Under the pieces are notes generated by a model. The model was not told where the DNA came from. It searched no databases and saw only the letters and a program-made list of their open reading frames with translations. From NCBI RefSeq assembly GCF_009834565.1, contig NZ_CP019428.1, positions 1 through 64,000 of the forward strand: 64,000 nucleotides of DNA. Reading direction: 5' to 3'. The position numbers and the translations under genes are program-made. Source of the DNA: Pseudomonas sp. R76. Its GTDB lineage: Bacteria > Pseudomonadota > Gammaproteobacteria > Pseudomonadales > Pseudomonadaceae. How positions within the stretch are numbered: position 1 is the first letter of the stretch; each line of letters opens with the position of its first letter. Below, piece by piece: positions 58,185 to 64,000 of this stretch.

Positions 58185-59495
58185 TCAGCCGCGTGCGGCG
58201 GCAATCTTGATCAGTTTGGCGTAGTAGAAGCCATCGTGTCCGCCTTCCTGTGCCAGCAGCTGGCGGCCATGGGGCTGCTTGATGCCGGCCGCCGTAGCCA
58301 GGTCCAGCTCGCGCGCGCCGCTGGTGCGGGCGAGGAAGGCTTCGATCACCTCGGTGTTCTCGGTGGGCAAGGTCGAGCAGGTGGCGTAAAGCAGGATGCC
58401 GCCGACTTCCAGGGTTGGCCACAAGGCGTCGAGCAGCTCGCCTTGCAGCACGGCCAGGGCGGCGATGTCGTCGGGTTGGCGGGTCAGCTTGATGTCCGGG
58501 TGACGGCGAATCACACCCGTGGCGGAGCATGGCGCGTCGAGCAGAATGCGCTGGAAGGGTTTGCCGTCCCACCAGGTGGCGGTGTCGCGACCGTCGGCGG
58601 CGATCAGCTCGGCGCTCAGGCCCAGGCGGGCGAGGTTTTCGCGCACGCGCACCAGGCGCTTGGCTTCCAGGTCGACGGCGACTACACCGGCGAGGTCTTT
58701 TTCGACTTCCAGAATGTGGCAGGTCTTACCGCCCGGCGCGCAGCACGCGTCAAGCACGCGCTGGCCGGGCGCCAGGTCGAGCAGGTCGGCCGCGAGTTGC
58801 GCGGCTTCGTCCTGCACGCTGATCCAACCTTCGGCAAAACCCGGCAAGGCGCGCACGTCGGTGGCCGCTTCGAGCACGATGCCGTCGACGCTGAACACGC
58901 ACGGCGTGGCGTTGATGTTGGCCCCGGTAAGTAATTGCAGGTAGGCGTCACGGCTGTGATGGCGACGGTTAACCCGCAGAATCATCGGCGGATGCGCATT
59001 GTTGGCGGCGCAAATGGCTTCCCATTGATCAGGCCAGAAGGCTTTCAACGACTTTTGCAGCCAGCGCGGGTGGGCGGTGCGCACCACCGGATCATGTTCC
59101 AGTTCCGCCAGCAGCGCTTCGCTCTCGCGCTGGGCACGGCGCAGCACGGCGTTGAGCAGCGCCTTGGCCCAGGGCTTTTTCAGCTTGTCGGCGCAACCCA
59201 CGGTTTCGCCGATGGCGGCGTGGGCCGGCACGCGGGTGTAGAGCAGTTGATAGAGGCCGACCAGCAGCAGCGCCTCCACATCGGCATCGGCTGCCTTGAA
59301 CGGCTTTTGCAGCAACTTGGCCGCCAGTGCCGACAAGCGCGGCTGCCAGCGGGCGGTGCCAAAGGCCAAATCCTGGGTGAAACCGCGATCACGGTCTTCG
59401 ACCTTATCCAGCTGGGTCGGCAGTGAACTGTTCAGCGACGCCTTGCCATTGAGGACGGCGGCGAGAGCCTTGGCGGCGGCCAGACGCGGGTTCAT
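58185..59495 (-). CDS. rsmB: 16S rRNA (cytosine-967-C5)-methyltransferase
   Basis: 436 residues: an N-terminal NusB-like RNA-binding domain ([16 protein letters not shown]..) and a SAM methyltransferase domain with [12 protein letters not shown], the catalytic PCS in [15 protein letters not shown], and [11 protein letters not shown]. Its start overlaps the fmt stop by four bases, forming the fmt-rsmB-trkA series. Confidence 0.96.
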   Translation of the reverse strand: MNPRLAAAKALAAVLNGKASLNSSLPTQLDKVEDRDRGFTQDLAFGTARWQPRLSALAAKLLQKPFKAADADVEALLLVGLYQLLYTRVPAHAAIGETVGCADKLKKPWAKALLNAVLRRAQRESEALLAELEHDPVVRTAHPRWLQKSLKAFWPDQWEAICAANNAHPPMILRVNRRHHSRDAYLQLLTGANINATPCVFSVDGIVLEAATDVRALPGFAEGWISVQDEAAQLAADLLDLAPGQRVLDACCAPGGKTCHILEVEKDLAGVVAVDLEAKRLVRVRENLARLGLSAELIAADGRDTATWWDGKPFQRILLDAPCSATGVIRRHPDIKLTRQPDDIAALAVLQGELLDALWPTLEVGGILLYATCSTLPTENTEVIEAFLARTSGARELDLATAAGIKQPHGRQLLAQEGGHDGFYYAKLIKIAAARG

Positions 59496-60445
59496 TGAAC
59501 GAGCGCCCCGAGAACCGTGCCCAGGGCAAATTTCTCACGGCGGCTGTTGAACAAATCGCTGAAATTCAGCGCCTTGCCGCCGGGCAATTGCAGACGCGTC
59601 AGGCACAGGGCCTGCTCACCGCAGGCGACCAACAGGCCTTCTTTGCTGGCGCCGATGACTTCACCGGGGGCGCCTTTGCCGTCAGCCAAGGTGGCGGCCA
59701 GTACTTTCAAGGCTTCGCCGCTGAGCGTGCTGTGGCAGATCGGCCACGGGTTGAAGGCACGTACCAGGCGCTCCAGCTCGACGGCTGGGCGGCTCCAGTC
59801 GATGCGCGCTTCGTCTTTGTTCAGTTTATGGGCGTAAGTGGCCAGGCTGTCGTCCTGCACTTCGCCGTCCAGGGTGCCGGCAGCCAGGCCGGCGATGGCT
59901 TGCACCACGGCAGGCGGGCCCAGCTCGGCGAGACGGTCGTGCAGGCTGCCGCCGGTGTCTTCGGCGGTGATCGGGGTGGTGACTTTAAGCAGCATCGGGC
60001 CGGTGTCCAGGCCCGCCTCCATGCGCATCACGGTCACGCCGCTTTCGCTGTCACCGGCTTCCACGGCGCGTTGGATCGGCGCTGCACCGCGCCAGCGTGG
60101 CAGCAGCGACGCGTGGCTGTTGATGCAGCCCAAACGTGGGATATCCAGCACGGCCTGCGGCAGGATCAAGCCATAAGCCACCACCACCAGCAGGTCCGGC
60201 TTCAACGCGGCCAGTTCGGCCTGGGCCTCGGCGTTGCGCAGGGTCGGCGGTTGCAGCACCTGAATGTTGTGCTCAAGCGCCAACTGCTTGACCGGGCTTG
60301 GCATCAGTTTTTGCCCGCGACCGGCCGGGCGGTCCGGCTGGGTGTACACCGCGACGATGTCATAAGGGCTGGCAAGCAGGGCCTTGAGGTGTTCGGCGGC
60401 AAATTCAGGCGTGCCGGCAAAAACAATGCGCAGTGGCTCGGTCAT
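59492..60445 (-). CDS. fmt: Methionyl-tRNA formyltransferase
   Basis: Formylates initiator Met-tRNA. 317 residues with [18 protein letters not shown], the formyl-THF-binding [15 protein letters not shown] and a C-terminal RNA-binding domain ending GTVLGALVQ. It lies downstream of def, the enzyme that later removes the formyl group. Confidence 0.97.
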   Translation of the reverse strand: MTEPLRIVFAGTPEFAAEHLKALLASPYDIVAVYTQPDRPAGRGQKLMPSPVKQLALEHNIQVLQPPTLRNAEAQAELAALKPDLLVVVAYGLILPQAVLDIPRLGCINSHASLLPRWRGAAPIQRAVEAGDSESGVTVMRMEAGLDTGPMLLKVTTPITAEDTGGSLHDRLAELGPPAVVQAIAGLAAGTLDGEVQDDSLATYAHKLNKDEARIDWSRPAVELERLVRAFNPWPICHSTLSGEALKVLAATLADGKGAPGEVIGASKEGLLVACGEQALCLTRLQLPGGKALNFSDLFNSRREKFALGTVLGALVQ

Positions 60446-60478
60446 GGGAGTTCTCGGTTAAAAACAGTCACAAAAGAA

Positions 60479-60502
60479 AAAGGCTTGCCGCAGCAAGCCT
60501 TT
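60479..60502 (-). terminator. Terminator between def and fmt
   Basis: On the minus strand AAAGGCTTGC-TGCG-GCAAGCCTTT is followed by TTCTTTTG. It probably ends most def transcripts before fmt. Confidence 0.75.
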
Positions 60503-60514
60503 GGAAGAAGGGCA

Positions 60515-61021
60515 TCAAGCTTGCTGGCGATGCTTTTTTTCCAGCTTCTTCTTGATCCGGTCGCGTTTAAGCGTGGACAGGTAATCAACAAACAGCTTGC
60601 CGTTGAGGTGGTCGCACTCGTGCTGGATGCACACGGCGAGCAGGCCATCGGCGATCAGCTCGTACGGCTTGCCATCACGGTCCAGCGCCTTGATCTTCAC
60701 GCGCAGCGGGCGCTCGACGTTCTCGTAGAACTCCGGCACCGACAGGCAGCCTTCCTGGTATTCGCCCATCTCGTCGGTCAGCGGTTCGAACTCGGGGTTG
60801 ATAAACACCCGGGGTTCGCTGCGATCTTCCGACAGGTCCATGACCACGACGCGTTGATGCACGTTGACCTGGGTGGCGGCAAGGCCAATGCCCGGGGCTT
60901 CATACATTGTTTCAAACATGTCATCGACCAACTGACGAACCTTGTCGTCCACTACGGCCACCGGTTTGGCGATCGTGCGCAGGCGCGAGTCGGGAAATTC
61001 GAGGATGTTCAAAATAGCCAT
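60515..61021 (-). CDS. def: Peptide deformylase
   Basis: 168-residue iron/zinc enzyme that removes the N-formyl group from new proteins. Motifs: [17 protein letters not shown] and QHECDHLNG, with metal ligands Cys, His, His and catalytic Glu. Divergent from the gene at 61157. Confidence 0.97.
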   Translation of the reverse strand: MAILNILEFPDSRLRTIAKPVAVVDDKVRQLVDDMFETMYEAPGIGLAATQVNVHQRVVVMDLSEDRSEPRVFINPEFEPLTDEMGEYQEGCLSVPEFYENVERPLRVKIKALDRDGKPYELIADGLLAVCIQHECDHLNGKLFVDYLSTLKRDRIKKKLEKKHRQQA

Positions 61022-61156
61022 AAGCGTAATTGCTGCACATGTGAGGTAGAGGCAAATCGGCGGTGGGATGGACCCAGGCAGCCGGTGTGAAAGGTTCGAA
61101 AGCCGCGAAGGCTATGGCATTTCACGCGAACGCACATAATAAAGGAGATTCACCCC

Positions 61157-61924
61157 ATGAGGAAATCGCTACTCGTCTTGCTGCTGTGGGCGCCGCTCAC
61201 CCTGGCCATGATTGCGCAGCCCGGCCAGCGCCTGGAACACGCGACGCAACAGGCCATCCAGCACTTTTTACTGCACAACCGCATTCTCGATTCAGTCCAG
61301 GACCTGGATAACGCGCCTTACATTGTCGCGGCCGACGCGGGCCGAGTGTTGGGCGCCAACGGCGAGCGTGTGTATGCCAGAGGCGTCTTGGATCCGACCC
61401 AGCCAAGCTACGGGATCTTTCGACGCGGCAAGGCCTACACCGACCCTCAAACCCAAGAGATGCTGGGCATAAACGCCGACGACGTTGGCACTGCACGCTT
61501 TGTGATGGCGGGCGATGTATCCACCCTTGCGGTGCAGCGGGTCACCCAGGAAATCCGGCCAGGTGACCGCCTGTTGCGTGCCGAACCACCCGTTGAACAG
61601 GCCAGCCTGAAGCCTGGGCCCTTCATAGAAGGGCACATCATCGATGTGCCCAAAGGCGTCACCCAGATCGGCGTACTGGATGCCGTGACCCTGAACAAAG
61701 GCCGTCGTGATGGCTTGGTCGAAGGCCAATTACTCACGGTGATCAAGGCCGGCGCCACCGTACGCGACACCCTCACGGGTGCGCAAACCACGCTCCCCGA
61801 TGAGCGCGCCGGCACGCTGCTGGTGTTTCGCACCTATGAAAAGCTCAGTTATGGCCTGGTGCTCAGTGCCTCACGCGCACTCGCCGTTGAGGACCGATTC
61901 GAGACTGCCCGACAAACACAATAA
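61157..61924 (+). CDS. Secreted PA0020-like protein, apparently lacking LysM
   Basis: A 255-residue protein with a signal peptide (MRKSLLVLLLWAPLTLAMIA) and a domain running from APYIVAADAGRVLGANGERVYARG to the end. In other Pseudomonas the gene at this place encodes a LysM peptidoglycan-binding domain between signal peptide and this domain. No LysM is visible here, so an internal deletion is likely. GGAG lies upstream. Start and end are otherwise intact. Comparison with PA0020 is from memory. Confidence 0.8.
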   Translation: MRKSLLVLLLWAPLTLAMIAQPGQRLEHATQQAIQHFLLHNRILDSVQDLDNAPYIVAADAGRVLGANGERVYARGVLDPTQPSYGIFRRGKAYTDPQTQEMLGINADDVGTARFVMAGDVSTLAVQRVTQEIRPGDRLLRAEPPVEQASLKPGPFIEGHIIDVPKGVTQIGVLDAVTLNKGRRDGLVEGQLLTVIKAGATVRDTLTGAQTTLPDERAGTLLVFRTYEKLSYGLVLSASRALAVEDRFETARQTQ

Positions 61925-61953
61925 ATAGCCTGCTAAATAAGTTACCAACAGAG

Positions 61954-61962
61954 TTATCCACA
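61954..61962 (+). promoter_or_regulatory. DnaA-box match TTATCCACA upstream of dprA
   Basis: Exact consensus 9-mer 26 bases before the dprA start codon. It could let DnaA influence dprA; only a motif match. Confidence 0.4.
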
Positions 61963-61987
61963 GCTTGTTCCGGTCAAGGATGATCAA

Positions 61988-63082
61988 ATGTATCCGATAA
62001 ACAGCAGTGAAATTTCCCCGTCAGAACTGGAAGCTCGGCTACGCTTGCACAGGCTGCCGGAACTGGGTCCCAAGCGTTTCCGTGTATTGATCGACGCGTT
62101 CGGCTCTGCCTCAAAGGCCATCAGCGCCCCCGCCAGCGCCTGGCGTTCCCTCGGGTTGCCGGCCATCAGCGCCGATGCCCGGCGCAGCCCCGAAATACGT
62201 GACGGTGCCGGTGAAGCATTGGCGTGGTTGGAGCAGCCGGCCCAGCATTTGCTGATGTGGGACCAACCTGAGTACCCGGCACTGCTCGCCCAGATCGACG
62301 ACGCACCACCGTTATTATTCGTCGCTGGCGACCCGAAAATCCTGGAAAAACCGCAGTTGGCCATGGTCGGCAGCCGCCGTGCATCCCGCCCTGGCATGGA
62401 CACCGCCGCAGCCTTTTCCCGCGCCTTGGCGAGTGCCGGTTTCGTCATCACCAGTGGCCTCGCGTTGGGTATCGATGGCGCGGCGCACCAGGCAGCGCTG
62501 GATGTTGGCGGCCAGACAATCGGCGTGCTCGGCACCGGGCTGGAAAACTTTTATCCACAGCGGCACCGACGGCTCGCAGCGGCGATGATTGCCCAGGGCA
62601 GCGCGGTGGTTTCCGAGTTTCCGCTGAACGCCGCACCCCAGGCGGCTAACTTCCCCCGACGCAACCGAATCATCAGTGGCCTGTCGTTGGGCGTGCTGGT
62701 GGTGGAAGCCAGCATGGCCAGCGGTTCGCTGATCACCGCGCGGCTGGCGGCCGAGCAAGGGCGCGAGGTGTATGCGATCCCGGGCTCCATTCACCACCCA
62801 GGCGCCAAGGGTTGCCATCAGTTGATCCGCGACGGCGCGACGCTGGTGGAATCCATCGAGCATATTCTGGAAGGCTTGCGCGGCTGGCAGGCCTTGTCCC
62901 GCCCGACGCCGATGCCGGTGACTCACCCACTGGTGGCGCTGCTGCACGCGGCGCCGCATTCCAGTGAGGCCTTGGCGATTGCCAGTGGGCGGCCTTTGTC
63001 CCACGTGCTGGCGACACTGACCGAGCTTGAACTCGAAGGCCAAGTGATCTGCGAAAGCGGGCGCTGGCTCGCGCGCTGCTAG
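61988..63082 (+). CDS. dprA: DNA-processing protein DprA/Smf
   Basis: Loads RecA on incoming single-stranded DNA in competent bacteria. 364 residues: N-terminal helical domain, Rossmann-fold core (AMVGSRRASRPGMDTAAAFS, ITSGLALGIDGAAHQAAL, NFPRRNRIISGLS) and a C-terminal winged helix. A DnaA-box match also lies within it at 62551-62559. Confidence 0.95.
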   Translation: MYPINSSEISPSELEARLRLHRLPELGPKRFRVLIDAFGSASKAISAPASAWRSLGLPAISADARRSPEIRDGAGEALAWLEQPAQHLLMWDQPEYPALLAQIDDAPPLLFVAGDPKILEKPQLAMVGSRRASRPGMDTAAAFSRALASAGFVITSGLALGIDGAAHQAALDVGGQTIGVLGTGLENFYPQRHRRLAAAMIAQGSAVVSEFPLNAAPQAANFPRRNRIISGLSLGVLVVEASMASGSLITARLAAEQGREVYAIPGSIHHPGAKGCHQLIRDGATLVESIEHILEGLRGWQALSRPTPMPVTHPLVALLHAAPHSSEALAIASGRPLSHVLATLTELELEGQVICESGRWLARC

Positions 63083-63136
63083 GTTTTGTAAAGAAGATCG
63101 GTAAACTGCGCAGAGCTTTAGTCCGGAGAGTGAGCA

Positions 63137-63694
63137 ATGGTCAACAGGTGGCGTGTGCTGGAAACCGCACGAGAAATTCGCGCAGGCGCGGTGATCGCCT
63201 ATCCGACCGAAGCGGTCTGGGGCCTGGGCTGCGACCCGTGGAACGAAGAAGCGGTGGACCGGCTGCTGGCGATCAAGAATCGGTCAGTGGACAAGGGCCT
63301 GATCCTGGTGGCGGATAACATTCGCCAGTTCGATTTTCTCTTTGAAGACTTCCCGGACGCCTGGATCGAGCGCATGGCCAGTACCTGGCCTGGGCCGAAC
63401 ACCTGGCTGGTGCCGCATCAGGACTTGCTGCCTGAATGGGTCACAGGTGTGCATGACACGGTGGCGTTGCGGGTGAGCGACCATCCGCTGGTGCGGGATT
63501 TGTGTTCGTTGGTCGGGCCGCTGATTTCCACCTCGGCCAACCCCCAGGGCCGCCCGGCTGCGCGTACGCGGCTTCGTGTGGAGCAGTATTTCCGTGGCCA
63601 GGTGGATCGGGTGCTGGGTGGTGCTTTGGGTGGGCGCAAAAACCCGAGCCTGATTCGCGATTTGGCGACTGGTGAGGTGGTGCGGCCGTCCTGA
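63137..63694 (+). CDS. tsaC: Threonylcarbamoyl-AMP synthase
   Basis: YrdC/Sua5-family enzyme that makes threonylcarbamoyl-AMP for the t6A37 tRNA modification. 185 residues with [30 protein letters not shown] and [18 protein letters not shown] precedes the ATG. Confidence 0.96.
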   Translation: MVNRWRVLETAREIRAGAVIAYPTEAVWGLGCDPWNEEAVDRLLAIKNRSVDKGLILVADNIRQFDFLFEDFPDAWIERMASTWPGPNTWLVPHQDLLPEWVTGVHDTVALRVSDHPLVRDLCSLVGPLISTSANPQGRPAARTRLRVEQYFRGQVDRVLGGALGGRKNPSLIRDLATGEVVRPS

Positions 63695-63706
63695 GACCGA
63701 GGTGCG

Positions 63707-63778
63707 GCCATCGCGGGCAAGCCCGGCTCCCACAGGGAAATGCGATCAAAATGTGGGAGCGGGCTTGCTCGCGAAGAG
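63707..63778. repeat. REPIN: paired inverted REP sequences
   Basis: ATCGCGGGCAAGCC..GGCTCCCACA at 63709-63734 and the inverted unit TGTGGGAGCGGGCTTGCTCG at 63752-63771, between convergent tsaC and the quinone reductase gene. Confidence 0.88.
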
Positions 63779-63807
63779 GCCATCACTGCCCCTGGAGATC
63801 TACCGCC

Positions 63808-64000
63808 TTATGGCAGAAGAATGGTCGACCCGGTGGTCCGCCGCCCCGACAACTCAGTCTGCGCCTTCGCGGCATCCGCCAACGAGAACCGCTGGTTGAT
63901 ATCAATGCGCACCTTGCCGCTCTTGATCATCGAGAACAGGTCATCCGCCATCGCCTGCAAGTCTTTCGGGTTGCTGGCGTAGGTCGCCAAGGTCGGCCGG
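63808..64000 (-). CDS. qor: NADPH:quinone reductase, C-terminal part
   Basis: Runs off the right edge. The visible part, TYASNPKDLQAMADDLFSMI..INQRFSLADAAKAQTELSGRR..GSTILLP, is the typical end of a zeta-crystallin-type quinone reductase (medium-chain dehydrogenase family). Position after tsaC matches qor (PA0023). Confidence 0.88.
   Translation of the reverse strand, partial: RPTLATYASNPKDLQAMADDLFSMIKSGKVRIDINQRFSLADAAKAQTELSGRRTTGSTILLP

Overview
The window starts exactly on the GTG start codon of dnaA. The order dnaA-dnaN-recF-gyrB, then (after an insertion) plsC-gmhB-glyS-glyQ-tag-lauroyltransferase-TPR-trkA-rsmB-fmt-def-(LysM-type)-dprA-tsaC-qor is the standard gene order beside the replication origin in Pseudomonas. 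Protein sequences, REP repeats of the GTGGGAGC..GGGCTTGC type and parS palindromes (TGTTCCACGTGGAACA) fit a fluorescens-group Pseudomonas chromosome.

Layout. 1-6209: dnaA, dnaN, recF, gyrB, with two parS sites inside recF. 6210-42248: one complete Tn7-like transposon of 36,029 bp (6215-42243). It is bounded by an 18-bp terminal inverted repeat (TGTAGGTTCACAGAATAG, one mismatch between ends, TGT..ACA termini) and a perfect 5-bp target duplication TCAGG that begins right after the gyrB stop codon. 42249-45755: a flank that resembles the transposon's own left end, then a left-pointing operon of a 23-codon peptide, a SagB-type dehydrogenase, an AurF-like diiron oxygenase and an MFS exporter. 45929-50099: a third parS site and a response regulator / FecR-domain / CHASE2 histidine kinase set. 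50123-64000: the conserved core genes.

Inside the transposon, tnsA, tnsB, tnsC and a TniQ/TnsD-type gene lie at the gyrB-proximal end. The cargo, left to right, is: a HAD hydrolase; a small gene cut by a complete IS66 element (2,956 bp, 8-bp duplication, carrying a pRiA4b ORF-3-like passenger); a sirtuin; small orphan proteins; a 1,268-residue SIR2-domain protein; a possible ADP-ribosyltransferase-like protein; a three-gene TIGR04255 operon; a DUF4365 nuclease-like protein; a Zn-ribbon protein; two ParB-like proteins with a large serine recombinase that has an in-frame TGA; a SagB-type dehydrogenase with a 129-residue partner; and a tightly overlapped five-gene operon of metallophosphoesterase, helical protein, two different GTPases and a GAP1-N1-like protein. 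Several cargo modules look like anti-phage or conflict systems, the usual freight of Tn7-like elements.

How it works together, as inference: the TniQ protein probably directs insertion to the 3' end of gyrB, as TnsD does with glmS. The transposon's left end carries its own terminator and copies the flank of gyrB, so the dnaA-gyrB operon still ends normally. The two most novel-looking systems are the five-gene double-GTPase operon (35556-41671) and the peptide/SagB/diiron/MFS operon (42356-45755).
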